Assembly: GCF_014203855.1 (NCBI RefSeq)
Contig: NZ_JACHJV010000001.1
Span: forward strand, 6,572,001-6,636,000
From: Kitasatospora kifunensis
GTDB taxonomy: Bacteria > Actinomycetota > Actinomycetes > Streptomycetales > Streptomycetaceae
Direction of reading: 5' to 3'
DNA length: 64,000 bases
Both the position numbers and the translations under genes were made by a program. The notes under the pieces are model-generated. The model saw nothing but the letters and a program-made list of their open reading frames with translations, searched no databases and was not told the origin of the DNA. Numbering within the stretch: position 1 is the stretch's first letter; the number at the start of each line of letters is the position of its first letter. This document shows positions 49,617-58,330 of the stretch, piece after piece.

Positions 49617-51230
49617 TCAGGCCGTGTGCCCGTCGTGTCGGGCCGACTGGACCTCCTGGCCCGACTGTTGCGACGTGGCTGCGGTGCCCGACGTGGCCGC
49701 CGTGCCCGACGCGGCCACCGTGCCGGCCGTGCCCGCCATGGTCACCTCTGCCGCCCGATCCGCCGCCGCCATCCGCTCCTGTGGACGGCGCACCAGCAGG
49801 TAGCCGACTCCGACCAGGCTGACCGTCCCCACCCCGATCAGCGCGGCCCAGACCTGGTACCAGGGCGCCCCGGGCGGCGACAGGATGGCCCGCGGCCAGC
49901 AGACGTTCAGCACCTCGAAACCGGTCCAGAGCACCGCCAGCGCGTTGAGCACCGTCCCGAACCGCCCGTACCGCACCTGGCCGGCCGGCTGCCAGCTGCC
50001 CCGCACACGGGCGATCAGCGCGGCCAGCGTGAGCAGGAAGAACGGCAGGAAGGTCGCCGCGCTGCCGAAGGTGATCAGGCTGCCCATCGCCGCGCTCTTC
50101 AGGCCGAGTGGCAGCGCCGCACAGCTGACCAGGGTGGCCGCGACCAATCCGCCGATCGGTGCCTGGTGCTTGTTGACCTTGCGCACCCGGGCCGAGAACG
50201 GGAACACGCCGTCGCGGGCCAGCGAGTACAGGCCGCGTGCGGCCCCGCCCTGCGAGGCCATCAGGCAGGCCGTGAAGCTGACCAGCACCACCACCACGAA
50301 CGGCTTGGCCGACCAGTCGCCGAAGGAACTGGTCACGGCCGTGGTGACCGGATCGAGGTCCTTGCCCGCGACCACCGCCGCCGGATCCGGGTGGGCCAGC
50401 GCCACGCCCACCGCGTTCAGGATCACCGCCGCACCCACGCTGAGCAGCGCGTACCACATGGCGCGCGGCACCTGGCGGCCCGCGTCCTTGGTCTCCTCGG
50501 CGGTCGAAACGCAGGCGTCGAAGCCGATGAACGCCCAGCCGCCGACCGCGATCACGGCCAGGAACGCCAGCGCGCCACCGGTCCCGTTGGCGGCCGGGGC
50601 GCCGAGTGTGTCGGTGAGCAGTGAGAAGCCGTGCTTGCGGAAGAAGAGCAGCAGTGAGACCCCGACCAGCACCGAGGCGACCGCCTCGGCGGCGATGCCG
50701 AGCGAGACGAACCAGCGCAGGATATTGATCCCGTAAGCGTTCACCAGCGCACAGCCGAGCGTGAAAGCAGCCGAGACGAGCACCAGTTGGCCGGCGGTCG
50801 GGGTGGCGCCGAACAGCGCGAAGACCCAGGGCGAAGCCAGGTACGCCACCGTGGTGTTGGCGAACATCACGGCGAACTGCCAGAGCCAGCCGCTCAGCCA
50901 GGCGAAGGACGGGTTGGCCAGCCGCCGACTCCACTGGTACGCGCCGCCGGCCAGCGGCCACTGGCTGGCCAGCTCGGCGTAGACGCAGACCACGAGGGCC
51001 TGGCCGAGCAGGCAGATCGGCAGCGCCCACACCCAGGCGCCGCCGTCGATGCTCATGCCGACCTGGGCGACGGCGTAGAGGCCGACCACGGGGGAGACCA
51101 CCGCGAAGCCCATCGCGATGTTGCCGAGGATGCCCAGGCTGCGGCGCAGCTCCTGGCGGTAGCCGAGGGCGGCGAGGTGTTCGCTGTCGTCGGCGGGTCT
51201 GGACGGGGTGGGGCTCGGGTGCTTGGTCAT
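49617..51230 (-). CDS. APC-family amino-acid permease
   Basis: A 537-residue transporter with twelve predicted helices. Family features: GFAVVSPVVGLYAVAQVGMSIDGGAWVWAL (helix 1), SQWPLAGGAYQWSRRLANPSFAWLSGW (helix 3), GWAFIGFDACVSTAEETKDAGRQVPRAMWYAL (helix 6) and SFTACLMASQGGAARGLYSLARDGVFP. It belongs to the amino acid/polyamine branch; the substrate, possibly basic or aromatic amino acids or polyamines, is undetermined. ATG 51230 has AGGCGGA upstream. It lies 119 bases upstream of the NOS start in the same direction, so co-transcription is possible. The C-terminal tail is a Thr/Ala/Ser-rich low-complexity stretch. Confidence 0.85.
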   Translation of the reverse strand: MTKHPSPTPSRPADDSEHLAALGYRQELRRSLGILGNIAMGFAVVSPVVGLYAVAQVGMSIDGGAWVWALPICLLGQALVVCVYAELASQWPLAGGAYQWSRRLANPSFAWLSGWLWQFAVMFANTTVAYLASPWVFALFGATPTAGQLVLVSAAFTLGCALVNAYGINILRWFVSLGIAAEAVASVLVGVSLLLFFRKHGFSLLTDTLGAPAANGTGGALAFLAVIAVGGWAFIGFDACVSTAEETKDAGRQVPRAMWYALLSVGAAVILNAVGVALAHPDPAAVVAGKDLDPVTTAVTSSFGDWSAKPFVVVVLVSFTACLMASQGGAARGLYSLARDGVFPFSARVRKVNKHQAPIGGLVAATLVSCAALPLGLKSAAMGSLITFGSAATFLPFFLLTLAALIARVRGSWQPAGQVRYGRFGTVLNALAVLWTGFEVLNVCWPRAILSPPGAPWYQVWAALIGVGTVSLVGVGYLLVRRPQERMAAADRAAEVTMAGTAGTVAASGTAATSGTAATSQQSGQEVQSARHDGHTA

Positions 51231-51250
51231 GGGTCCGCCTGAGGGTTGCG

Positions 51251-51283
51251 GGAGGGGGAGGGGAGGGGGAGGGGAGGGGGAGT
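51251..51283 (+). repeat. Three G-rich 11-bp tandem repeats
   Basis: The unit GGAGGGGGAGG occurs three times with period 11, giving runs of G separated by single A. Four or more G-runs could fold into a quadruplex on the + strand, 20-50 bases upstream of the permease start. Confidence 0.75.
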
Positions 51284-51336
51284 GGAGGTGGGCTGGAGGG
51301 GGCGCTTGTAGGCGCGTTGGGGGCCTGTCGAGGAAA

Positions 51337-51351
51337 ACTAACTTAGTTAGT
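51337..51351. promoter_or_regulatory. TetR operator candidate (permease/TetR divergent region)
   Basis: ACTAACT-T-AGTTAGT is a perfect 15-bp palindrome with a single central base. It lies 107 bases from the permease start and ~190 from the TetR start; a TetR-type repressor gene is directly next to it. Confidence 0.75.
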
Positions 51352-51537
51352 CCGGGACCGTAGACCATCGATCCGGGCCGGCGGAAGGCCCTGACACCAG
51401 GCTGTAATCTGGCGCCGTCGGCAGATTCGACAGCGCGAGCGATGGCACAAGCAGCCGTGCGCCACCAGCCGCGGTGGCGCCCGTGCGCGTGGCAGTGGAG
51501 CGGCGTGCGGCAGTTGCCGCGGGAGAAGGGGCGTGGC

Positions 51538-52260
51538 GTGGGGCGACCGGGGCAGGCGCTGCTGAGCAGGGAGATCATCGCCCGGGCGGCGCTGGAGGTG
51601 GTCGACGCGAGTGGGCCGGACGGGCTCACCATGCGAGCCCTGGCCGAGCGGCTCGGGGTCAAGGCCGCCTCGCTCTACAACCACGTGGCCAGCAAGGACG
51701 AACTGCTCGACTCGCTGGCCGAGTTGGTCAATGCGGAGATCGACCATGGCCCGCTGCGCCGGGTGCTCGACGCGCCGGCGGCCGGTGCTCTGGCGGGCCG
51801 TGCCGACCTGGGCGTGGCCGGTGCTCTGGCGGGCGGTGCCGACCCGGGCACGGGCGGCGACTGGCGGGCCCAGATCGCCGAGTACGCCCGCGGCTACCGC
51901 CGGGTCTTCCTGCGGCACCCCAACACCATCGCGCTGCTCGCCAGGCGCCGGGTCGAGGCCGAGCGCCAGCTGCTCGGGTACGACGCGCTGCTCGCCGCCC
52001 TGCGCCGGGCCGGCCTCGGAGCGGCGGACGCCGCCGAGGCCGCCGCCGCGCTCGACTACCTGGTGCTCGGCTCGGCCCTGGAGACCTTCACCGAGGGCTT
52101 CGCCCGCCCGGCCGAGGAGTACCGCGGACAGTACCCGGACCTGGCCGAGGCGTTGACGGCCTCGGCGGCTCGTGGCGGCGGACCGGGAGGATTGGACGAG
52201 CGCGGCTTCGAGCTGGCCCTCCGGCTGCTGCTCAACGGCCTCTCGCCAACGTCGAAGTGA
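51538..52260 (+). CDS. TetR-family repressor (likely regulator of the APC permease)
   Basis: A 240-residue regulator. HTH: LLSREIIARAALEVVDASGPDGLTMRALAERLGVKAASLYNHVASKDELLD. The C-terminal domain matches TetR_C-like families. An imperfect 36-bp duplication (51781-51852) inserts an extra AGALAGRADLGV-type copy between the HTH and the ligand domain. GTG 51538 has GAGAAGGGG 6 bases upstream; frames further upstream are open but unconserved. Divergent from the permease with the palindrome between. Confidence 0.88.
   Translation: MGRPGQALLSREIIARAALEVVDASGPDGLTMRALAERLGVKAASLYNHVASKDELLDSLAELVNAEIDHGPLRRVLDAPAAGALAGRADLGVAGALAGGADPGTGGDWRAQIAEYARGYRRVFLRHPNTIALLARRRVEAERQLLGYDALLAALRRAGLGAADAAEAAAALDYLVLGSALETFTEGFARPAEEYRGQYPDLAEALTASAARGGGPGGLDERGFELALRLLLNGLSPTSK
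51781..51852 (+). repeat. 36-bp tandem duplication in the TetR gene
   Basis: Two imperfect copies start at 51781 and 51817 and encode AGALAGRADLGV and AGALAGGADPGT. They sit in a Pro/Ala linker between the HTH and ligand domain; the reading frame is kept. Confidence 0.85.
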
Positions 52261-52267
52261 TGCTCAG

Positions 52268-53065
52268 TCAGTTGGCGTGAGGCGCCCGTCCCGCGCCGGG
52301 CGGACCGGCGAAGGCCTGCGCGATCGGGAGCCAGGCCGTCGCCACCGGCCCGGTGGCCCGCAGTGCCAGGTCGTCCGGGTGCCGCCGCTGGGTGACCAGC
52401 AGGCAGAAGTCCAGCGCCGGACCGGCGATCCGGTCCGCCGCCTGCGCCGGACCCCAGGACCACTCCTCCCCGCCAGGGCCGGTCAACTCCACCCGCACCG
52501 GCTCGGTCGGCACCGCCAACCCGTGTGCGGAGAAGGCGAATCCCAGCGTGCGGACGCCCAGGTGCGCGATGTGCCGCAGACGTGCGGTGGGCTTGCGCTC
52601 GACGCCGAGCGCCGCGGCCACGTCGTCACCGTGCGCCCAGGTCTCCATGATCCGCGCGGTGGCCATCGAGACGGCCTTCATCGGCGGGCCGAACCACGGC
52701 AGGCTGCCAGCCGGGGGTGCCTCGGCCAGGCCCGCCAGCACCTCGCCGCGCCCCAGCCGCCAGCGGGTCAGCAACTCATCCGGCGGCAGTGCGGCACCGG
52801 TTGCCGCACCGTGGTCCACGACCTGGCTGAACTCGGTTGTGCTGGCGAGCAGTTCGGTGGCCGCCGAGTGGAAGCCGGCGGGGTCGCGTACCGACCGCAG
52901 GGTCCACTCGTCGGTCCAGGCCAGGTGGCCGATCTGGTGCGCGATCGTCCACCCCGGCGCGGGGGTGGGAGCGGACCACTGGTCCTCGGGCAACTGGGCG
53001 ACCAAGGCGTCCAGTTCCTCGCCCTCGGACCGTAGATCCGCCAACAGTGCGGCGGCGTCCGTCAT
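52268..53065 (-). CDS. TIGR03084-family (DinB/mycothiol-dependent enzyme-like) metal-binding protein
   Basis: A 265-residue protein of the DinB/MDMPI fold: LADLRSEGEELDALVAQLPEDQWSAPTPAPGWTIAHQIGHLAWTDEW, with metal-binding histidines in HQIGHLAW and later TWAHGDDVAAALGV. The last ~100 residues match the TIGR03084 extension. Function of the family is unknown; mycothiol-linked transferase activity is one possibility. It starts 31 bases after the acyl-CoA synthetase stop on the same strand, and a palindrome lies just upstream of its start. Confidence 0.82.
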   Translation of the reverse strand: MTDAAALLADLRSEGEELDALVAQLPEDQWSAPTPAPGWTIAHQIGHLAWTDEWTLRSVRDPAGFHSAATELLASTTEFSQVVDHGAATGAALPPDELLTRWRLGRGEVLAGLAEAPPAGSLPWFGPPMKAVSMATARIMETWAHGDDVAAALGVERKPTARLRHIAHLGVRTLGFAFSAHGLAVPTEPVRVELTGPGGEEWSWGPAQAADRIAGPALDFCLLVTQRRHPDDLALRATGPVATAWLPIAQAFAGPPGAGRAPHAN

Positions 53066-53086
53066 CTGGCATCCCTCTCTTTTCAG

Positions 53087-53099
53087 TGACGATATGTCA
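53087..53099. promoter_or_regulatory. 13-bp palindrome upstream of the TIGR03084 gene
   Basis: TGACGATATGTCA (arms TGAC and GTCA). It lies 22 bases upstream of the TIGR03084 start and overlaps the last codon of the acyl-CoA synthetase gene. Nearly the same sequence occurs at 61822-61834. Confidence 0.65.
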
Positions 53100-54629
53100 G
53101 TTGACCGCGCGCTCGCGCCCGTTCCAGTACGGCTCGCGCAGCAGGAACTTCTGCAGTTTGCCCGTGCTGGTGCGTGGCAGCGTCTCGCGGAACTCCACTC
53201 GGGTGGGTGCCTTGTAGCCGGCTGCCCGGGTTTTGCAGTGCGCGATCAGCGCGGCCTGGTCGGCCGCCGCTCCCGGCTTCAGGACGACCAGCGCCAGGAT
53301 CGTCTCGCCCCACTTCTCGTCCGGCACCCCGATCACCGCCACCTCGGCCACCGCCGGGTGGTCGTAGAGCACGTCCTCCACCTCGATCGAGCTGACGTTC
53401 TCCCCGCCGGTGATGATCACGTCCTTCTTCCGGTCGGAGATGGTCAGATAGCCCTCGTGCAGTGTGCCGCCGTCCCCGGTGTGGAACCAGCCGTCCCGTA
53501 GCGCGGCCGCGGTCTCGTCCGGGCGCTCCCAGTAGCCGTCCAGCGCCGTGTTGGAGCGGACCAGCACCTCGCCCTCCTCGTCCACCCGCAGCCGGGTGCC
53601 GAGCGCGGGCGCACCGGCCCGGACCAGCTTCTCGGCCCGTTCGGCGGGCGGCAGTTGGTCCCACTCGGCGCGCGAGCGGTTCACCGTCACGAGCGGGGAG
53701 GTCTCGCTCAGGCCGTAGAGCTGCATGAACTCCCAGCCCAGTTCGCTCTCCACGCGCTGGACCACCGAGGTCGGCGGGGGAGCGCCGGCCACGATCATCC
53801 GCACCCGGTCGCGGCCCGGCACCGGTCCGTCCCATGCCGCCGCCGCGTCCAGCACGGCGGTGACCACGGCGGGCGCCCCGCTCAGCAGGGTCACGCCGTG
53901 CCGGGCCACCCGGCGCAGGATCTCGGTCCCGTCCACCTTGCGGAGCACGATGTGCTGGGCGCCGAGCCCGGTCAGTCCGTAGGGCAGGCCCCAGCCGTTC
54001 ACGTGGAACATGGGCAGAATGTGCAGGTACACGTCCCGATCGGACGCGCCGAAGTGCAGGGCCATCAGTGTGGCGTTCAGCCAGTTGTTCCGGTGAGTGA
54101 GCTGAACACCCTTGGGGCGGGCGGTGGTTCCGCTGGTGAAGTTGATCGTCGCGGTGTCGTTCTCGTCGATCGGGTACCGCACGGGCTCCTGGTCGAAGGC
54201 GTAGAGCTCGGCGTCGGTGGCGGCGCCGATCACCCGGCGGTGGGCGCACTCCACCCCGGCCAGCGCCTCGTCCAGCTCCGGGTCCACCAGCAGCAGGCTC
54301 GCACCGCTCTGCTTGACGATGTAGGCGATCTCCTCGGCCTTCAGCCGGAAGTTGATCGGCACCAGGATCCGCCCGAAGCCGCTCACCCCGAAGAAGGAGG
54401 TGAGCAGCCGGGCCGAGTTCTGCGAGACGATCGCCACCCGCTCGCCCCGTCCGATCCCCAGCCGGTCCAGCCCGGCGGCCTGCGCCCGGGCCAGCTCGGC
54501 GATCCGGCGGTAGGTCAGTTCGCCCCAGGAGGCGGCGGGCTGGTCGGGCTCGTCGATGATGCCGACCCGGTCGCCGTACACCAGCTCGGCCCGGTCCAGG
54601 AAGTCCATGATGGATAGTGCGGTCTGCAT
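53097..54629 (-). CDS. Acyl-CoA synthetase (AMP-forming, FadD-like)
   Basis: A 510-residue ANL-superfamily enzyme that activates a carboxylic acid with ATP and CoA. The A3 motif TINFTSGTTARPKG, the A5-type YGLSETSP, A7-like GWFHTGDGGT and the C-terminal RTSTGKLQKFLLR (A10-type lysine) are intact. It has no long N-terminal extension, so cytoplasmic. ATG 54629 lacks a strong ribosome site. It precedes the TIGR03084 gene by 31 bases, so they probably share a transcript; fatty acid or other acyl substrate cannot be told. Confidence 0.9.
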   Translation of the reverse strand: MQTALSIMDFLDRAELVYGDRVGIIDEPDQPAASWGELTYRRIAELARAQAAGLDRLGIGRGERVAIVSQNSARLLTSFFGVSGFGRILVPINFRLKAEEIAYIVKQSGASLLLVDPELDEALAGVECAHRRVIGAATDAELYAFDQEPVRYPIDENDTATINFTSGTTARPKGVQLTHRNNWLNATLMALHFGASDRDVYLHILPMFHVNGWGLPYGLTGLGAQHIVLRKVDGTEILRRVARHGVTLLSGAPAVVTAVLDAAAAWDGPVPGRDRVRMIVAGAPPPTSVVQRVESELGWEFMQLYGLSETSPLVTVNRSRAEWDQLPPAERAEKLVRAGAPALGTRLRVDEEGEVLVRSNTALDGYWERPDETAAALRDGWFHTGDGGTLHEGYLTISDRKKDVIITGGENVSSIEVEDVLYDHPAVAEVAVIGVPDEKWGETILALVVLKPGAAADQAALIAHCKTRAAGYKAPTRVEFRETLPRTSTGKLQKFLLREPYWNGRERAVN

Positions 54630-54675
54630 GCCGCCACTGTGGCCTGAGTGATCGGCTGTGCGCCAGACCCCAGCG

Positions 54676-54876
54676 TCAGCTGAAGTCGGCGTGGTGGTCG
54701 AACTCGCCGTCCTTGACGCCCTGGAGGAACTTGGCGAATTTGACGGGCGTGGTGCGGACGATGATGTCGCCGTCGTCGGACTCGCGGAGTTCGACCAGCC
54801 CGTCGACGGTGCGTACCTCGACGCAGTTGTCATTTGCTGCGCTGCGGCTGGACTTCTGCCATTCGAACCTAGTCAT
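54676..54876 (-). CDS. DUF397 protein
   Basis: A 66-residue small acidic protein. It fits DUF397: FEWQKSSRSAANDNCVEVRTVDGLVELRESDDGDIIVRTTP. In actinomycetes these are usually next to an XRE-type HTH regulator; here no such partner is adjacent. Short gene with a clear own start. Confidence 0.85.
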   Translation of the reverse strand: MTRFEWQKSSRSAANDNCVEVRTVDGLVELRESDDGDIIVRTTPVKFAKFLQGVKDGEFDHHADFS

Positions 54877-55029
54877 TCCTGTCCTTCATTTCAGTAGGCG
54901 CCTGCTGCCCTCGCACCGCAGAGCAGCCACACGCGGCAGCAACCAGCCCCGCCCTGGCCTGGCTCACGGCGACGCATCCGCCAGTGGACGAATCCCGCAC
55001 CACCGCACAGCCACCACGGAGGTCTCCTC

Positions 55030-55260
55030 ATGTGTACCTTCACCCTGCCCAGAACGCCCCAGCCGCCCTCGCGTCCCGAGCCGCCCGACTGGTCCGCCGC
55101 CCGCGACACGGCCCTCCAACTCCGCGCGGCCGTCGACCTCGACATCCACGTCGGCCCGGGCGAACACCTCGCCTTCGCCCTCACCCGCCACCAGGCCGAG
55201 GATCTCCTCCACACCCTCGCCGCCCACCTCGGCCACCGCGTCCTCGGAGTCCGCCGCTGA
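55030..55260 (+). CDS. Small hypothetical protein
   Basis: A 76-residue protein with no recognised family. It has a Pro-rich start, then WSAARDTALQLRAAVDLDIHVGPGEHLAFALTRHQAEDLLHTLAAHLGHRVLG, which could form two helices and a strand. GGAGG lies 9 bases upstream of ATG 55030. Divergent from DUF397. The ribosome site and the terminator after it favour a real gene. Confidence 0.5.
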   Translation: MCTFTLPRTPQPPSRPEPPDWSAARDTALQLRAAVDLDIHVGPGEHLAFALTRHQAEDLLHTLAAHLGHRVLGVRR

Positions 55261-55323
55261 AAGTCGACCCAGCCGACTTCCCGCTCCTGCGGCCTGCCCC
55301 GCCGCTGCGACGGCTGAACACAC

Positions 55324-55352
55324 CTGTGGGGGCGAACCGTTCGCCCCCACAG
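55324..55352. terminator. Bidirectional terminator hairpin
   Basis: CTGTGGGGGCGAA pairs perfectly over 13 bp with TTCGCCCCCACAG around a 3-base loop, in the gap between the small gene at 55030 and the convergent ALF-repeat gene. Confidence 0.88.
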
Positions 55353-55415
55353 TCGCGTTCGTCAAGGCCGGCGGCGCGCACCGAAGCGGAGCCGCCGGCC
55401 GTTGAACCGCCGCGC

Positions 55416-56726
55416 TCAGCCCTCGAGGGAGGAGCGGCGGCGCCCGGTACGGACCAGGGCCGCACCGGCACCCAGGGCGACAACGGAGCCGCCGATCAGC
55501 CACGGGAGCTCTTGGCCGGCACCGGTGTAGGCGAGCTGGGTGTGGCCGGCGACCGGGACCGGGGCGGCGTTGCCGGTTCCGGGCCTGGTGGCAGCAACGG
55601 TAGGCGTGACGGTGGGAGCCGCGGTGGCGCCCACGGACTGGGCGGCCTGCAAGGTCGTCACCGCCACCGGCTTGATGCCGGCATCGGCGGTGGCAGGCTT
55701 GCTCGGGTCGGCAGGCTTGCTCGGGTCGGCCGGGGCCGGCCGAACGGCCTGGCCGCCGCCCGCATTTGCGTCGGCACCGCCGCCGCTCGGGCTCGGGGAC
55801 GGAGACGGCGTGTTCTTGGCCGCGTCCTCAGCGGCCTTGTCCTTCGCGCGGGCCTCGAACTGACCCACCTCCAGGAAGTGCTTGATGTCCTCCGCGCTGC
55901 CGTCGATCGCCGCCTTGGCCGCCTCCTTCACCGCGGGGCCGCCGGCGCTGTAGATCTGGGTCACGCGCACGCGGTCGTCATTGAGGCGGGCGTCGAACTG
56001 GCCGACCTCCAGGAAGTGCTTGACGGCCTCGGGGCCACCGTTGAGCGCGTCCCTGCCCGCCTTCTGCACGCGGGGGCCGCCGACGCTGATGATCTGTGCG
56101 ACGTGCACCCGGTCGTCCTGGTAGCGGGCCTCGAACTGACCCACCTCCAGGAAGTGCTTGATGTCCTCCGCGCTGCCGTCGATCGCCGCCTTGGCCGCCT
56201 CCTTCACCGCGGGGCCGCCGGCGCTGTAGATCTGTGACACGCGCACCTGGTCGTCCACGAAACGGGCCTTGAACTGGCCGACCTCCAGGAACTGCTTGAC
56301 GGCCTCGGGACCGCCGCGCAGCGCTGCCTTGGCCGCCTCCTGTACCCCGGGGCCGCCGACAGCGAGGATCTGGAACACCCGCACCCGGTCGTCGATGTAG
56401 CGGGCGTCGAACTGGCCGACCTCCAGGAAGTGCCGCACATCCTGCGGTGTCCCGTTCATCGCCTTCTGCGCGGCCTCCCGGACGCTCACGCCCGTGCTCG
56501 GGTCGGCAAGCATCCGCAGGACCGCGATCCGGTCCTCCTCGGCGGCCTTGTCCTGCGCGGCCTTGTCCTGCGCGGCCTTGTCCTGGGCGCTCTGCCCCGG
56601 GTCCGCGTCGGGTACCGAGGTACCGGGGGCCTGGCCGGTGTCGGCTGCGTTCGCGTACGACGGGAGGAGGACGGCCGGCGCTATCGCGACGGCGGCGACG
56701 ACCGCCGACACACGGGCCAACTTCAT
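55416..56726 (-). CDS. ALF-repeat wall protein with LAYTG sorting signal
   Basis: A 436-residue exported protein. Signal peptide (MKLARVSAVVAAVAIAPAVLL, cut near ANA) is followed by QDKAAQDKAA repeats and five ALF repeats of ~46 residues each, of the form DDRVRVxQIxxxGGPxVxEAAKAA...xxIKHFLEVGQF. Pfam's short ALF repeats are known from Streptomyces surface proteins of unknown role. The C terminus has the LAYTG motif (residues 398-402), a hydrophobic segment and a basic tail, the classic sorting signal for class E sortases. It is therefore attached to the peptidoglycan. Two of the repeats are identical in DNA. Confidence 0.88.
   Translation of the reverse strand: MKLARVSAVVAAVAIAPAVLLPSYANAADTGQAPGTSVPDADPGQSAQDKAAQDKAAQDKAAEEDRIAVLRMLADPSTGVSVREAAQKAMNGTPQDVRHFLEVGQFDARYIDDRVRVFQILAVGGPGVQEAAKAALRGGPEAVKQFLEVGQFKARFVDDQVRVSQIYSAGGPAVKEAAKAAIDGSAEDIKHFLEVGQFEARYQDDRVHVAQIISVGGPRVQKAGRDALNGGPEAVKHFLEVGQFDARLNDDRVRVTQIYSAGGPAVKEAAKAAIDGSAEDIKHFLEVGQFEARAKDKAAEDAAKNTPSPSPSPSGGGADANAGGGQAVRPAPADPSKPADPSKPATADAGIKPVAVTTLQAAQSVGATAAPTVTPTVAATRPGTGNAAPVPVAGHTQLAYTGAGQELPWLIGGSVVALGAGAALVRTGRRRSSLEG
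55851..56234 (-). repeat. Two identical ~108-bp repeats in the ALF gene
   Basis: 55851-55958 and 56127-56234 are identical base for base as far as I can read, spaced 276 bp (92 codons, two ALF units). Other ALF units in the gene are diverged, so this pair looks recently copied or homogenised. Confidence 0.9.
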
Positions 56727-56927
56727 CTGTTCAACCTGCTTCCTAGCTGATCTGAAAAACGTCCTCCGATGATAGGCGAGACTTGATCTGTTCTTTACCT
56801 TGCCTTGGTTCCTTGACGGAATTCGGCAAACTGTCCGTCATCAAGCCCACCGGCGGCTCGTTCGTAGACATTCCATAAGCAACTAAAAGCGGACATAACG
56901 AGCCGCCAGGTCCTCTCCGACGCTGAC

Positions 56928-57308
56928 TCAGGCGGTGCCGAGCGGGTTGAGCAGCGTGAAGCGCCAGCCGCCGTCGGCGTCCCGGTGGGCGATGTTGGCG
57001 GTGGTCCCGGTCGGGGCGATCCGGCTGCCGTCGGGGCCGTCGATCTCCATGGTCCAGTCGGTGACCAGCAGGGCGGTGTCCGCGCCGACCAGCGCGTGCC
57101 GTGGGACGTTCGTCAGTTTGCCGCGGGCGGCGACGGTTCCGCCGATCTCCGCCCGCAGCGCCTCGGCGCCGGTGATGTGCTCCCCGGTCACCGTGCGCAT
57201 CCCGGCGCCGGGAGCGAACAGGGCGAGCACGCCTTCGACGTCGCCGGCGTTCAGGGCGCCCTGGAACAGGATCGGCAGCGTTGCGGGGTCGGTGACGACA
57301 GAGAGCAT
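56928..57308 (-). CDS. SnoaL/NTF2-like protein (YybH type)
   Basis: A 126-residue NTF2-fold protein: ILFQGALNAGDVEGVLALFAPGAGMRT, EHITGAEALRAEIGGTVA, and VLVTDW-like TALLVTDWTMEIDGPDGS with C-terminal WRFTLLNPLG. This is the ketosteroid-isomerase-like fold; many are small cytoplasmic proteins of unknown activity. Single gene with ATG 57308; neighbours are unrelated. Confidence 0.8.
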   Translation of the reverse strand: MLSVVTDPATLPILFQGALNAGDVEGVLALFAPGAGMRTVTGEHITGAEALRAEIGGTVAARGKLTNVPRHALVGADTALLVTDWTMEIDGPDGSRIAPTGTTANIAHRDADGGWRFTLLNPLGTA

Positions 57309-57466
57309 GGTGAAAGGTCCTTACTTCACGAACACATGGGATGACGGCCAGTCGGTCCGGCGCCCTGGTACGGCACCGGCGCTCCGGCCATGACCCCACG
57401 ATGCCGCCGCAACCACCGCCCGGACGAGGTAGGGCCGGGACTCGGGATGGTCGAAAGTGGACAGCG

Positions 57467-58330
57467 TCACGCACGCTGGGGCGCGAAGTGGAACGTCTCG
57501 TCCTTGCCGTCCTCGATGACGCTGTAGCTGCTCTCCTCGACGGGCAGCCAGGCGTCGGACAGGTCGGTGAGCGGTTCGGAGACCACCACGCGGGTCTTGT
57601 CGGAGACCCGGCGCAGGTTCTCGTTCTCGGGGTGCACGGCCAGCAAGGCGCTGGCGCTCGTGCTGTAGAAGAGCGAGGGCGAAGGGGGGCTGCTGGAGTA
57701 GCGGAAGGCCCAGAGCCGGGTGCCATCGGAGACGGCCAAGGTCATCTGCACGGCGTCGGGCACGGCATGACGCTCGGCGGTGGCCTCGACCAGGTCGGCC
57801 ATGCGCTCCACCGCGCCGGGCACGTCCTGCGTCAGACCGAGGGTGAGGGCGAGGTAGAACATGGCCTCGGTGTCGGTGGTGCCTTCGACCAAGGGGAAGA
57901 GCGCGGGGTTGATCGCGAGCATGAGGTCCCGGCGCAGCTCCGGGAACCGGTTGATCCCGCCGTTGTGCATCCACAGCCACCGGCCGTGGCGGAACGGGTG
58001 GCAGTTGCTCTCCTGCACCGCGGTGCCAGGACTGCTGGCGCGGACGTGGGCGAAGAACAGGCTGGAGCGGACATGGGTGGACAGGTCCCGCAGGTTCCGG
58101 TTGCTCCAGGCCGGCTCGAGACCGCGGAACAGCGCCGGGGTGTCGTCCGCGTCGAGTGGGTCGTCGCTCGGCTCGGTGTACCAGCCGACTCCGAAACCGT
58201 CGCCGTTGGTCGTGCCGCCTTCACCCCTGAGGCGGGAGTGCTGGCTCTGGTCGATCAGCGAGTGTTCGGGCTTGTAGAGCAGCTCTTCGAGCAGGATGGG
58301 TGTCCCGGTGTAGGCCAGCCATCGGCACAT
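57467..58330 (-). CDS. Class II glutamine amidotransferase (EgtC-like)
   Basis: A 287-residue Ntn-type hydrolase domain. The catalytic cysteine directly follows the start (MCRWLAYTGTP); NGDGFGVGWY, FFAHVRASSPG, NCHPFRHGRWLWMHNGGI and TDTEAMFYLALTLG are the glutamine-binding and oxyanion motifs. It removes ammonia or cleaves a gamma-glutamyl amide. EgtC in the ergothioneine pathway has this single-domain layout, but the other egt genes are not adjacent here, so it may be a paralogue. Start ATG 58330, which must be right because Cys2 must become the N terminus. Confidence 0.88.
   Translation of the reverse strand: MCRWLAYTGTPILLEELLYKPEHSLIDQSQHSRLRGEGGTTNGDGFGVGWYTEPSDDPLDADDTPALFRGLEPAWSNRNLRDLSTHVRSSLFFAHVRASSPGTAVQESNCHPFRHGRWLWMHNGGINRFPELRRDLMLAINPALFPLVEGTTDTEAMFYLALTLGLTQDVPGAVERMADLVEATAERHAVPDAVQMTLAVSDGTRLWAFRYSSSPPSPSLFYSTSASALLAVHPENENLRRVSDKTRVVVSEPLTDLSDAWLPVEESSYSVIEDGKDETFHFAPQRA

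Larger units (their letters stand above)
51231..51537. other. 307-base divergent region between APC permease and TetR genes
   Basis: Contains no gene I can support. It holds an 11-bp G-rich tandem repeat at 51251-51283 and a TetR-type palindrome at 51337-51351. The TetR frame is open through the last 96 bases, but its best-supported start is GTG 51538. Confidence 0.6.
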
